DNA from: Agrobacterium salinitolerans
Lineage (GTDB): Bacteria; Pseudomonadota; Alphaproteobacteria; Rhizobiales; Rhizobiaceae
NCBI RefSeq assembly: GCF_002008225.1
Contig: NZ_MRDH01000026.1
Coordinates: forward strand, 1 to 64,000
Direction of reading: 5' to 3'
DNA: 64,000 bases
The position numbers and the translations under genes are program-made. The notes beneath the pieces were generated by a model. The model was not told the origin of the DNA and did no database searches. It saw only the letters and a program-made list of their open reading frames with translations. Each line of letters opens with the position of its first letter. The stretch's first letter is position 1. Below, in pieces: positions 17,679-26,137 of the stretch.

Positions 17679-17736
17679 GATCTTTGCGTCTCCTTTCGCG
17701 CCGTAGTCCATCAGCCGCAACTCTGTTCGGCCTCGA

Positions 17737-18462
17737 TCACTTTCGCAACGGAAAATCGGCGATCTGAATGAGCCGTACCCAGGCTCGAGCGATTTCCAGT
17801 CCGGCTGCATCCGCCATTTCTGCGCGCGGGCCACGATGGTCACGATAATTCCCCAGCCAGCCCGGGGACATTCTTTCGACGGAAGCAGGAAACGCCTGGC
17901 ACCAGCCATCAACCACGGTGGTCGAGGCCTCGAAATGGAATTGCGTGCCATAGACTGCCCGGCCGATGCGAAAGGCCTGATTTCGTGTCGCGCCATTGGT
18001 CGCAAGCCGCGTGGCGTCCGGCGGAAGCGTAAATGTATCGCAATGCCACTGAAAAATAGGGAAGGTCTTTTCCAGCCCGGCCAATAGCGGATCGGACACG
18101 CCCTCTTCCGTCAGGGAGACATCCTGCCAACCGAATTCCGGCGGACCTGAGAGAATATTCTCTCCGCCATAGGCGCGCGCCAGCAACTGGCTGCCGAGGC
18201 ACACACCCAAGACCGCCTTGCCAGCATCGCCAAAGGCTTTCATGAGAAGGGCGAGATCGGCAAGATAGGGATAAAGCGCATCGTCAAGCGCGTTCTGTTC
18301 GCCGCCCAGAACGACAAGCGCATCATGGTCGGCGGCATCCCTTGGGAGAGGCTCACCCGCATAGGCGCGGATGACATGGATTTCCGCCGCCGCTTCTTGC
18401 AGCGCGACACCGAGCTGCCCATGCGGCGTACTCGCCATATTTTCTATAATTGCGACGCGCAT
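17737..18462 (-). CDS. Class I glutamine amidotransferase-like protein
   Basis: This 241-aa protein has a type 1 GATase domain: nucleophile Cys88 in GVCLGSQLLARAYGG, oxyanion-side LVVLGGEQNALDD, and the His-x-Glu of YGTQFHFEAS. Stand-alone members resembling the GuaA amidotransferase domain include gamma-glutamyl hydrolases such as PuuD, so cleavage of gamma-glutamyl amides is possible. It lies far from the puuA/puuB-like pair at 49-51 kb. ATG 18462 has GAGG four bases upstream; an in-frame start at 18483 is less good. Confidence 0.83.
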   Translation of the reverse strand: MRVAIIENMASTPHGQLGVALQEAAAEIHVIRAYAGEPLPRDAADHDALVVLGGEQNALDDALYPYLADLALLMKAFGDAGKAVLGVCLGSQLLARAYGGENILSGPPEFGWQDVSLTEEGVSDPLLAGLEKTFPIFQWHCDTFTLPPDATRLATNGATRNQAFRIGRAVYGTQFHFEASTTVVDGWCQAFPASVERMSPGWLGNYRDHRGPRAEMADAAGLEIARAWVRLIQIADFPLRK

Positions 18463-18595
18463 GAAACCTCGTGGAGACGGCATGGATTCAACCGGCCAAA
18501 AGTACCGATCAAATCAAGCTTCACCACGAGAAAAATCGATTTTCAAGAGCCGCAGCAACGTCCTTGTGACAATAGGTGGATTCTGAAGCGACGCC

Positions 18596-19045
18596 CTAGA
18601 ATTCACGCGCCAGCTTGGCGTCTACCGAATGCCGGTTGCCGCCGCGAACGGCGAAGAACAGGAAAATCGCGGCCCACAGAATCGATTTTTCCGCGCCGCC
18701 CAGACCTTCCGCCTTTACGATGCCGTGAAAATAAACCGTTACCAGAAGAACGATCATGGCAGCAAAGGACGCAGGCCGTGTAAACAGGCCGATAGCGACC
18801 AGAATTCCTCCGAAAAATTCCGTGGCAGCAAGCAGCGGCGACCAGAAGACGCCTGGATAAAAGCCGAGGCTCTCCACCATGCCGACTGCGCCAAAAGGAT
18901 TGACGATCTTGCCGACCCCATGGGTAACGAGAAGAAGCCCGGCCGTGACGCGCAGGATCGTCTCCACCAGATCATGCGTCGCATTATAAAGCGGTGCGAC
19001 CGCCGGAACGAAAAGACGCTGACGATTATTCTCGAACTGGGCCAT
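18596..19045 (-). CDS. DoxX-family membrane protein
   Basis: This 149-aa protein with four hydrophobic helices has the DoxX pattern: ETILRVTAGLLLVTHGVGKI, ATEFFGGILVAIGLFTRPAS and MIVLLVTVYFHGIVKAEG. DoxX proteins are small inner-membrane proteins linked with thiosulfate:quinone oxidoreductases or redox stress; the precise role is open. ATG 19045 is preceded by GGAG at five bases. It is divergent from a SelW-like redox protein. Confidence 0.84.
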   Translation of the reverse strand: MAQFENNRQRLFVPAVAPLYNATHDLVETILRVTAGLLLVTHGVGKIVNPFGAVGMVESLGFYPGVFWSPLLAATEFFGGILVAIGLFTRPASFAAMIVLLVTVYFHGIVKAEGLGGAEKSILWAAIFLFFAVRGGNRHSVDAKLAREF

Positions 19046-19190
19046 AGGATCTCCACGTTGCAGCCTTCGACAGCTTCTCTGTTCGCAAAGCCGCATGGTA
19101 AGAACAAGGGTGCACCCGATAAAAACATGAGTGCTATAGTTGACATTATCGTGAGCAATATTCCTGCCGGGCAGCGAAGGAGACGTGAGG

Positions 19191-19496
19191 ATGACCGAAA
19201 CCAAACCCCGCATAACCATCCGCTATTGCACACAATGCAACTGGCTGCTTCGGGCAGGGTGGATGGCGCAGGAAATCCTGCAGACCTTCGCTTCTGATGT
19301 CGGCGAAGTCAGCCTCGTTCCCTCAACCGGCGGTCTGTTCGAGATCACCGTTAACGGTACGACCATATGGGAACGCAAACGCGATGGCGGTTTTCCCGGC
19401 CCAAAAGAACTCAAACAAAGAATCCGTGACATCATCGACCCGGAACGCGACCTCGGCCATGTGGACAGAACGAAGCACGAAGGCCTCGACACCTGA
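19191..19496 (+). CDS. SelT/SelW/SelH (Rdx) family protein, Cys form
   Basis: This 101-aa thioredoxin-fold protein has a CxxC motif (Cys13, Cys16 in RYCTQCNWLLRAGWMAQEIL) where selenoprotein relatives have Cys-x-x-Sec. It continues with the family pattern VSLVPSTGGLFEITVNGTTI and GGFPGPKELKQRIRD. A thiol redox role is inferred from the fold; the substrates are unknown. ATG 19191 follows GAAGGAGACGTGAGG. It is divergent from the DoxX gene. Confidence 0.87.
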   Translation: MTETKPRITIRYCTQCNWLLRAGWMAQEILQTFASDVGEVSLVPSTGGLFEITVNGTTIWERKRDGGFPGPKELKQRIRDIIDPERDLGHVDRTKHEGLDT

Positions 19497-19576
19497 CCCG
19501 GCGACATGTTTCAACAAGGCCAACCAAGTTTTTTCCCTTTGAAATCAATGATCGTCATAAAAGTTCAAAAAGTCTG

Positions 19577-19605
19577 TTGACACCGGGCGGCTGCCCTCGT
19601 ACATC
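19577..19605 (+). promoter_or_regulatory. tRNA-Leu promoter
   Basis: TTGACA (19577-19582), a 17-bp spacer and TACATC (19600-19605) lie just before the tRNA. The -35 is a perfect consensus and the spacing is ideal for the housekeeping sigma factor. Confidence 0.7.
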
Positions 19606-19615
19606 GCTCTCCGTC

Positions 19616-19702
19616 GCCCAGATGGCGGAATTGGTAGACGCGCCAGCTTCAGGTGCTGGTACTCGCAAGGGTGTGGAGGTTCGAGTCCTCTTCTGGGCAC
19701 CA
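19616..19702 (+). tRNA. tRNA-Leu (anticodon CAG)
   Basis: This 87-nt tRNA has an acceptor stem GCCCAGA/TCTGGGC, anticodon loop TTCAGGT (anticodon CAG), the long variable arm expected of a class II tRNA (ACTCGCAAGGGTGT), T-arm GAGGTTCGAGTCCTC, and an encoded CCA end. No integrase or partial tRNA copy is found nearby, so it is not acting as an integration site here. Confidence 0.97.
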
Positions 19703-19747
19703 TTCCATTTTTGATCTTAGCCAGATCAAATACTTAGCCGAAAAAAC

Positions 19748-19795
19748 AGCAACATATAGCCGACCGGCAAACGCCGGGGAGCGTGTTGCTTTTTC
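19748..19795 (+). terminator. Terminator downstream of tRNA-Leu
   Basis: AGCAACA (19748-19754) and TGTTGCT (19784-19790) pair, with an inner CCGGC/GCCGG stem, followed by a run of five T. It ends rightward transcription of the tRNA before the opposing small gene. Confidence 0.75.
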
Positions 19796-19888
19796 GCCTT
19801 CCCACCGATGGGAAAACCCGAAAGAAGGCCGCTCCCGTGTTACCGGAAGGCTGCCATACTGTCAGAATCTATGATTGATGTTACGGCG

Positions 19889-20299
19889 TTACGGCTGAGC
19901 GTCCTTGTCGCCGCTATTTTGCGAATGCTGTTCGCAATTCGGCGTACAGGACAGAACGGTTCGCTCCGTCTGGCGGAAAACACGCACCGTATTGCCCTCG
20001 TCGATGGAGACGAGAATCCGTTCGTCCACGATAGGATTGCCATCGGCATCCAGAAGCACGAGATTGGTCGTGCCAAAACTGCGGCCTGTCAGAACAATCG
20101 TGGTGGAATCGGCAACCGTGGCGTCTGCGACCTTGGAATTGCCGACGATAACCTTGCTCACGGGACGATCGAGGCGGAGGACGCGGGCGTGATTCATCGA
20201 CACGCGTAATAAATCTTCCTGAGCAAAAACAGGCAGCGCCGCTGCTCCAAAAATAGCGGACAAGCCGACCACGATTTTCGCCAGTTTTCCGGATGTCAC
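19889..20299 (-). CDS. Pilus assembly (CpaC N-terminal-like) periplasmic protein
   Basis: This 136-aa protein has a signal peptide (LSAIFGAAALPVFAQE) followed by a single secretin N-terminal-like domain. VSKVIVGNSKVADATVADST and LTGRSFGTTNLVLLDADGNP parallel the segments DILVADPSLADAVTRTSRR and LFGKTVGQTNIFIFGDGG of the CpaC secretin encoded nearby. It therefore looks like a free-standing copy of the pilus-formation N-terminal domain without the secretin barrel. It lies on the opposite strand at the head of the Ctp locus and may assist or modulate secretin assembly. That role is inferred, not shown. Confidence 0.8.
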   Translation of the reverse strand: MTSGKLAKIVVGLSAIFGAAALPVFAQEDLLRVSMNHARVLRLDRPVSKVIVGNSKVADATVADSTTIVLTGRSFGTTNLVLLDADGNPIVDERILVSIDEGNTVRVFRQTERTVLSCTPNCEQHSQNSGDKDAQP

Positions 20300-20713
20300 G
20301 CTTTTGGCCCTTGCTCATTATCCGCACAATGTCTTTCGCTAGAGAATGCGTGGTTTTAGTGAATGAAGCGTTAAATGGCTGAAATCCTCTAAGCAGACCA
20401 TGGCCGTATGTAACAAGATGATATTTTCATGTCTCTTGACACGCTCCAAAACTGAACATGTGCGCCCCTGTGAAACGACACCTGTAGGGAAGAGATAACC
20501 GGACAGGCTCAAAATACATTTGTTTATCAGCAAATATAAAAATACAGAAATTACTTTTCTTGTTTGTTTACCAAGAGAAACTCATCCTGCCGTTTACTTT
20601 GAATTAATCGTTTTTTTTAAGCGCTTGGAAATCGCTCGGCTGTAGTTTGAAGGCAACCGAACAACGGAAAACAGTTGTCGGCGTGCTGAACCAACACAAG
20701 TTAGGAGAGACCC
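20300..20713. promoter_or_regulatory. 414-bp AT-rich promoter region of the pilin gene
   Basis: There is no gene in this gap between the CpaC-N-like gene and the pilin. It is AT-rich in its second half and includes a short inverted pair CCTGT/ACAGG around 20470-20505 and a T-run near 20610. A Shine-Dalgarno sequence (TTAGGAGAG) precedes the pilin start. I could not find a convincing -35/-10 pair or a sigma-54 motif. Confidence 0.45.
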
Positions 20714-20902
20714 ATGACCAAGATTTTCGCTCGTTTCCTGAAAGACGAATCCGGTGCAACTGCCATTGAATACGGCCTGATTGCTGCGCTTATTTCCGTT
20801 GCGATCATTGGCGGCGCAACGACTGTCGGCACCCAGATCGGCACGCTGTTCACAAACCTTGGCACCAAGATGACGACGGCCGCCACGAAGTCGGGTCAGT
20901 AA
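20714..20902 (+). CDS. ctpA: Flp/Fap type IVb pilin CtpA
   Basis: This 62-aa pilin precursor has a short basic leader MTKIFARFLKDESG and then the processed N-terminus ATAIEYGLIAALISVAIIGG. The Flp signature, a Glu at mature position 5 followed by Tyr, is present. The mature protein is under 50 residues, typical of Flp pilins. In A. tumefaciens the Ctp pilus contributes to reversible surface attachment. A strong terminator directly after the gene separates it from the assembly genes, which would allow far more pilin than machinery. Confidence 0.94.
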   Translation: MTKIFARFLKDESGATAIEYGLIAALISVAIIGGATTVGTQIGTLFTNLGTKMTTAATKSGQ

Positions 20903-20919
20903 AAGCTAAGAAATTTCGA

Positions 20920-20960
20920 GATGGCTGCCCTACAAAGGGCGGCCATCTTTTGTATTTTTA
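20920..20960 (+). terminator. Attenuating terminator after the pilin gene
   Basis: GATGGCTGCCC and GGGCGGCCATC pair around TACAAA and are followed by TTTTGTATTTTT. It lies 17 bp after the pilin stop and before the prepilin peptidase gene. Confidence 0.85.
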
Positions 20961-21014
20961 GTCATCTGAATATCAGTCATCACCACTACACCCATATTCT
21001 GGGGAGGCGAATTT

Positions 21015-21527
21015 ATGGTTGTCGCAGCAATCTTTTTAACTTTGCCTTTGTGCCTGACGTTTGCTGCGCTGAACGATCTGTTCAGCATGACAATACCTAA
21101 CCGCATACCGCTGGTGTTGTTGCTAAGTTTTATAGTAGTTGCCCCCTTCACCGGCATGGGATGGCAGACCTTGGCAATGAGTCTTTTGGCCGCCGCCATC
21201 GTTTTTTTTGCCTGTTTTGCGCTTTTTGCCGCCAATGTCATGGGCGGAGGCGACGCTAAGCTCCTGACAGCCGCGGCATGCTGGTATGGTTTCAACATAT
21301 CGCTCATAGAATTCTTGCTCGGCGTCGCTTTCCTTGGCGGCTTCCTTACGATCGGCATTTTGCTTCTGCGCTCGCGGTCACAACAAATCATGGCGGCTGG
21401 TATGCCCATCCCGGATTCGCTCCTGGTCGCGAAAAAAGTTCCCTACGGCATCGGCATCGCCGTCGCCGGGCTGATGACCTATGGCGAAGCACCGCTCGTT
21501 AAAGCCGCGATTGCCAGTCTTTCCTAG
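21015..21527 (+). CDS. ctpB: Prepilin peptidase CpaA/TadV type (CtpB)
   Basis: This 170-aa integral membrane aspartic protease of family A24 has one catalytic Asp in AALNDLFSMTIPNR (about residue 20) and the second in the GxGD-type motif VMGGGDAKLL (about residue 78). A VPYGIGIA segment in the last helices is also typical. The short form without the N-methylation domain is normal for Tad systems. It removes the leader of the Flp pilin at the inner membrane. Confidence 0.93.
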   Translation: MVVAAIFLTLPLCLTFAALNDLFSMTIPNRIPLVLLLSFIVVAPFTGMGWQTLAMSLLAAAIVFFACFALFAANVMGGGDAKLLTAAACWYGFNISLIEFLLGVAFLGGFLTIGILLLRSRSQQIMAAGMPIPDSLLVAKKVPYGIGIAVAGLMTYGEAPLVKAAIASLS

Positions 21528-21653
21528 ATAATTGCTACTCAACCTAGCTTTAATAGCCCGTTAACCACAAATCCAAGCATACTATTAACCATAATTATAC
21601 CAATGGCGCGCCATCCTGACGGGAGCAGAATCTGATTCCCTCAAGGATCGAGC

Positions 21654-22460
21654 ATGAAACCGTCGCGTATCGTCATTCTTTCCGTTGCCTTGGTGGCCGC
21701 CGGTCTTGCCGGCCTTGTCGCCATGCAGATTTCCGGTGCCAAGCAGGTCATCGAGAAAGCGGAAACGATCATCCAGAAAGAACCGACGGTCAACGTTCTC
21801 GTCTCTTCGGTCAACCTGCCCGTCGGCAGCCGCCTGAACGACAGCTCCGTGCGCTGGACACCCTGGCCACAGGGCAATGTGGTCGACAGTTTCATCACGG
21901 AAACAAAAAGGCCAGACGCCATCACCGAACTCGCGGGCGCTGTCGTCCGGCTGCCTCTCTTCGAAGGTGAGCCGATCCGGCCGGAAAAAGTGGTCGATTC
22001 CAGCACGCGCATCATGTCCTCCCTTCTGCCGGCCGGAAAACGCGCCGTCGCCACCGAGATTTCCGTCTCGACAGGTGCAGGCGGTTTCGTGCTGCCGAAC
22101 GACCGGGTCGATGTGATCATGGTCCGCAAGGGCGAAAACAATAACTTTCTGACCGAAAACGTTTTGAACAATGTTCGTGTCCTGGCGATCGATCAGCAGA
22201 TCAAGGAAGGCGAGGACGGAACGTCGGCGGTTGTCGGCGCAACCGCTACGCTCGAACTGACCCCGGAACAGGCGAAGATCATTACAGTGGCGCAACAGAT
22301 GGCGGATCGTCTCACGCTCGCCTTGCGCTCCGTCGCGGATGCACAGGAAAACGATACGCTTTCGGCCGGCCATCTTCTCAGCGGAAGCTCCGGGCAGCCG
22401 GAAATTCAGGTAATCAAATCCGGCTCGATCGTGAAGAGCGGTCAAGGAGCTTCACAATGA
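21654..22460 (+). CDS. ctpC: Flp pilus assembly protein CpaB/RcpC (CtpC)
   Basis: This 268-aa periplasmic protein is anchored by one N-terminal helix (IVILSVALVAAGLAGLVAM). It has a SAF/AFP-like domain (VNVLVSSVNLPVGSRLNDSS, near residues 46-65) and the RcpC motif GAGGFVLPNDRVDVIMVRKG. CpaB/RcpC is thought to stabilise the secretin and bridge it to the cell wall. Its last codon overlaps the secretin start (ATGA). Confidence 0.93.
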   Translation: MKPSRIVILSVALVAAGLAGLVAMQISGAKQVIEKAETIIQKEPTVNVLVSSVNLPVGSRLNDSSVRWTPWPQGNVVDSFITETKRPDAITELAGAVVRLPLFEGEPIRPEKVVDSSTRIMSSLLPAGKRAVATEISVSTGAGGFVLPNDRVDVIMVRKGENNNFLTENVLNNVRVLAIDQQIKEGEDGTSAVVGATATLELTPEQAKIITVAQQMADRLTLALRSVADAQENDTLSAGHLLSGSSGQPEIQVIKSGSIVKSGQGASQ

Positions 22461-24043
22461 CCGGGGGGCTCATGACAAACCGTCTCAAACAACACCTGCG
22501 TTCATCGATGGCGGGTGGGCTCGCATTCTGCCTTGCCTTTTCAGGCATCCCCGGCCAGCACTCCCCCAAATTTTTGCGTTTCAGCGAAGCAGAGGCGCAA
22601 AGCGCAAGCGTCGTGCGGATCACCGAAAGCGGTGCTGGCACTCGCAAACGCTTGAAACTGGGTTTAAACAAGGCCCTGGTTATCGACCTGCCTGAAGATG
22701 CTCACGATATCCTTGTTGCCGATCCGAGCCTTGCCGATGCCGTGACCCGCACGTCCAGACGAATCTATCTCTTCGGTAAAACGGTCGGTCAGACCAATAT
22801 TTTCATTTTCGGTGACGGCGGCAGGGAAATCGTCAGCCTCGATCTGGAGGTGGAGCGCGATATTTCCGGGCTTGAGGCCAATATTCGCCGCTTCATTCCC
22901 GAGTCTGACATCAAGGTGGAAATCGTTTCGGACAATATCGTTCTGACGGGATCGGTGCGCACACCGCAGGACTCCGCACGCGCCGTGCAGTTGGCGGACG
23001 CCTTTCTAAAGGGCGGTGAGGCCACCACACGCAACATATCGCTGACGGGCGGCGACAATGGTGGCGATGCGGCGATTTTTGCCGAGCGCCGGCAAGTATC
23101 GCAAATCGTCAATATGTTGACGATTGAGGGTGAAGATCAGGTGACGCTGAAGGTCACCGTTGCCGAAGTCAGCAGACAGGTTCTGAAGCAACTCGGCTTC
23201 AACGGGTCGATCGGCAGTACAACGAGCGGCAATGGTTTCGAATTCGCAAATCCGTCCAATCTCGGCAACGCGATCGATGGAGCGTCCCGGATCGCCAGTG
23301 GTGCGATTGGTTCTGGCTCCCTTAGATTCGCTTCCTACCTCAACGCCATGGAGCAGGCCGGCGTCATGCGCACCCTGGCAGAGCCGAGCCTGACAGCCAT
23401 TTCCGGCGAGCAGGCCAAATTTTACGTGGGCGGTGACTTCCGACTTGCCGCTACACAAGAAATCGAGATTGATAACGAGACGAAACAGCCGAGCAAAGTT
23501 ATACGCGAGACACAGACGGTAGACTACGGCATCACCTTGAACTTCAAGCCGGTGGTGCTTTCACCAGGCAGAATAAGTCTCAAGATCGAGACCAATGTCT
23601 CCGAACCCACCTATGAAGGCAATGTCGTCACCGGTAATTACGGGCGGGGCGTTCCAGGCTCGACCTATATGTCCGTGCGCAAGCGCGAGACCTCCACGAC
23701 GGTCGAACTTCCCTCGGGAGGATCAATCGTGATCGCGGGCCTTGTCCAGGACAATGTCAGGCAAGCCATGTCCGGGCTGCCGGGCATCTCGAAAATTCCT
23801 ATCTTCGGTACGCTTTTCCGCAGCAAGGACTTCCTGCGCAACGAAACGGAACTGGTCATCATCGCGACGCCCTATCTGGTACGGCCCGTCGCGCGCAACC
23901 AGATCGCCCGGCCGGATGACAACTTCAATCCGGAAAACGATGCCGCCATGTATTTCATGAACCGCGTCAACAAGGTCTATGGCCGCAAGGACCAGGTCCA
24001 GGCGGCGCCATACCAAGGCTCCGTGGGGTTCATCTACAAATGA
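22457..24043 (+). CDS. ctpD: Type II/IV secretion secretin CpaC/RcpA (CtpD)
   Basis: This 528-aa outer-membrane secretin has a signal-containing N-terminus, the pilus-formation N-terminal domain (about 60-140), a BON-like segment (NIRRFIPESDIKVEIVSDNI) and the secretin barrel domain. The barrel contains VTLKVTVAEVSRQVLKQLGF and the hallmark VELPSGGSIVIAGLVQDNVR with GLPGISKIPIFGTLFRSKDF. It forms the channel for the Flp pilus. An internal ATG at 22472 is an alternative start. The stop overlaps the next gene. Confidence 0.95.
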   Translation: MTGGLMTNRLKQHLRSSMAGGLAFCLAFSGIPGQHSPKFLRFSEAEAQSASVVRITESGAGTRKRLKLGLNKALVIDLPEDAHDILVADPSLADAVTRTSRRIYLFGKTVGQTNIFIFGDGGREIVSLDLEVERDISGLEANIRRFIPESDIKVEIVSDNIVLTGSVRTPQDSARAVQLADAFLKGGEATTRNISLTGGDNGGDAAIFAERRQVSQIVNMLTIEGEDQVTLKVTVAEVSRQVLKQLGFNGSIGSTTSGNGFEFANPSNLGNAIDGASRIASGAIGSGSLRFASYLNAMEQAGVMRTLAEPSLTAISGEQAKFYVGGDFRLAATQEIEIDNETKQPSKVIRETQTVDYGITLNFKPVVLSPGRISLKIETNVSEPTYEGNVVTGNYGRGVPGSTYMSVRKRETSTTVELPSGGSIVIAGLVQDNVRQAMSGLPGISKIPIFGTLFRSKDFLRNETELVIIATPYLVRPVARNQIARPDDNFNPENDAAMYFMNRVNKVYGRKDQVQAAPYQGSVGFIYK

Positions 24044-24105
24044 CGACGAGTTCCGCCAATTCCCAACCCGATCTCGCAGCAAGTCCGGACCGCGCAGGTG
24101 ACATC

Positions 24106-24786
24106 ATGCACGCAAACACTCACCGCCCTTTCGCAAAACAGATCGGCCTTGCGGCTGTCGTCGCTGTTGTCGCGGGGTTGCTACAGGGCTGCGCCCGTGA
24201 CCCCATGACGACCAACGCGATCCCCGATGACTATCGCACCCGCCACCCGATTACGCTGTCCGAAGCCGAGCACTCGCTCGACATACCCGTTTCTGCCGGC
24301 GATAGCCGCTTGACCACTGCGATGGCAGACAATGTTCGTGGCTTTGCCCAGAATTATGCATCCATGTCGACGGGCATAGTCAATATTCAAATACCTTCCG
24401 GCTCCGCCAACTCCGCGGCGGCATCACGAATGGCAAAACAGATTCGCTCAGCGCTTTCGGGTGCGGGTGTGGCGCCAGGAAAAATCATGCAGACGAACTA
24501 TGCCGCCTCCCCGAATGGCGACGCCGCGCCCATCCGCCTGAGCTATGTTGCGGTTACCGCCATGACTGGCCAGTGCGGCCAATGGCCCGAGGACCTCTCG
24601 GATAATACCTTCGCCAACAAGAACTGGTACAATTTCGGATGCGCATCCCAGAGCAATCTCGCAGCGCAGATCGCCAATCCCATGGATCTCGTCGGCCCGC
24701 GCGGCATGAGCCCGATCGATGCCGAACGCCGGGCGGTGGTCATCGATACCTATCGCAGCGGTACTTCGACGGCACCGACAAACTGA
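24106..24786 (+). CDS. ctpE: Pilus assembly lipoprotein CpaD (CtpE)
   Basis: This 226-aa protein has a lipoprotein signal ending VVAGLLQGC, then the CpaD domain (ITLSEAEHSLDIPVSAGDSR; YVAVTAMTGQCGQWPEDLSD; FGCASQSNLAAQIANPMDLV). CpaD family lipoproteins help place the secretin in the outer membrane. The reading frame is also open from ATG 24040, overlapping the secretin stop; I favour ATG 24106 because AGGTGA precedes it and the signal peptide then starts at once. Confidence 0.9.
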   Translation: MHANTHRPFAKQIGLAAVVAVVAGLLQGCARDPMTTNAIPDDYRTRHPITLSEAEHSLDIPVSAGDSRLTTAMADNVRGFAQNYASMSTGIVNIQIPSGSANSAAASRMAKQIRSALSGAGVAPGKIMQTNYAASPNGDAAPIRLSYVAVTAMTGQCGQWPEDLSDNTFANKNWYNFGCASQSNLAAQIANPMDLVGPRGMSPIDAERRAVVIDTYRSGTSTAPTN

Positions 24787-24820
24787 TGCAGATCCACGAT
24801 TTCTCACGGCAGGAAAAACA

Positions 24821-26104
24821 ATGAGCGCTGTAGAATACGATATCAAGCCAAGCGGCGGCGCGGAAATCGAACCGCCGTTACGCGCTTCGGATATGGATCG
24901 CCTGCGGCCCCTGCCCCGCATTTCCATTCATGCCTTCTGCGTCAGCGACCATATGCAGGCCGTCATGGAAGCGCTATCCAGCGACAGGCGCATGAGCAAG
25001 GTCACGCTGCGGGTGACCAAGGGCGATATCAATGCGGCGGCGACAATGTTTTCCGCATCGCCAACGCCTAATCTCATCATTCTCGAAACAGCAAGCTCAC
25101 CCGCCTCACTGCTGGACGATCTCGCGCCTTTGGCGGAGGTTTGCGATCCCTCCACGCGTGTCATCATCGTCGGCCGGCACAATGACATAACGCTCTATCG
25201 CGATCTCATCCGCAACGGCATCTCCGAATATCTCGTCGCTCCAATCAATATGGCCGATCTCCTGGGTTCGATCGCCGCGATCTTCGTCGATCCGGAAGCG
25301 GAGCCGCTTGGCCGTAACATCGCCTTCATTGGCGCCAAGGGCGGTGTGGGCTCGTCCACCATCGCGCACAATTGCGCCTTTGGTATTTCCAGTCTTTTTT
25401 CCACGGAAACCATTCTAGCTGATATGGACCTTGCCTACGGAACGGCGAATATCGATTTCGATCAGGACCCTGCCCAAGGCATGGCTGAAGCGGTCTTTTC
25501 GCCGGAGCGGCTGGACGAGGTGTTTCTCGACCGCCTTCTGACGAAATGTTCCGATCATTTGTCGCTTCTGGCAGCGCCGTCTCTTCTCGACCGCACCTAC
25601 GATCTCGATCGTCAAGCCTTTCTGCCGATCCTCGAGGTTTTGCAGCGCAGCGCCCCGGTTGCGGTTCTCGATCTTCCCCACCAATGGTGCGACTGGACGC
25701 GGGCAGTCCTTGCGGAAGCCGATGAGGTGGTCATAACGGCCGTTCCCGATCTCGCAAACCTGCGCAATACGAAAAATCTCTTCGACGCGCTGATAAAGCT
25801 GAGACCCAACGATAAATTGCCGCATCTCGTTCTCAATCAGGTCGGCATGCCCAAACGTCCGGAAATCGCGCCGGCGGATTTCCTTGAGCCGCTTGAAATC
25901 GAACCGATCGCGATCATCCCGTTCGACGCATCATTATTCGGAAATGCCGCCAATAGCGGCCGAATGATCAGCGAGATGGATGAAAAATCGCAAATAGCGG
26001 AAACCTTCTCGCAAATCGCCCACACCATCACAGGCCGCTCCGTGCTGCGCAAAAGCAGGCGCGGCGGCCTCGAAAAACTGAAGAATATTCTCAAGCGCAA
26101 GTAG
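24821..26104 (+). CDS. ctpF: Pilus localisation ATPase CpaE/TadZ (CtpF)
   Basis: This 427-aa cytoplasmic protein has an N-terminal atypical receiver domain (about residues 35-150) and a C-terminal ParA/MinD-type ATPase with the deviant Walker A FIGAKGGVGSSTIAHN near residue 168. TILADMDLAYGTANIDFDQD matches the Walker B side. TadZ/CpaE proteins position the pilus machine, often at a pole. The start at ATG 24821 is supported by GGCAGGAAAAACA upstream. Confidence 0.92.
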   Translation: MSAVEYDIKPSGGAEIEPPLRASDMDRLRPLPRISIHAFCVSDHMQAVMEALSSDRRMSKVTLRVTKGDINAAATMFSASPTPNLIILETASSPASLLDDLAPLAEVCDPSTRVIIVGRHNDITLYRDLIRNGISEYLVAPINMADLLGSIAAIFVDPEAEPLGRNIAFIGAKGGVGSSTIAHNCAFGISSLFSTETILADMDLAYGTANIDFDQDPAQGMAEAVFSPERLDEVFLDRLLTKCSDHLSLLAAPSLLDRTYDLDRQAFLPILEVLQRSAPVAVLDLPHQWCDWTRAVLAEADEVVITAVPDLANLRNTKNLFDALIKLRPNDKLPHLVLNQVGMPKRPEIAPADFLEPLEIEPIAIIPFDASLFGNAANSGRMISEMDEKSQIAETFSQIAHTITGRSVLRKSRRGGLEKLKNILKRK

Positions 26105-26137
26105 GGCTTTTGCCTGCGCCCTTAGACGGAAACGCCG

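Noticed and set aside
19616..19888. tRNA-Leu as an integration site for a genomic island
   Set aside because: No integrase, no duplicated tRNA 3' end and no change in gene style on either side.
20300..20713. Sigma-54 or other recognisable promoter for the pilin gene
   Set aside because: No GG-N10-GC element or convincing -35/-10 pair could be found by eye.
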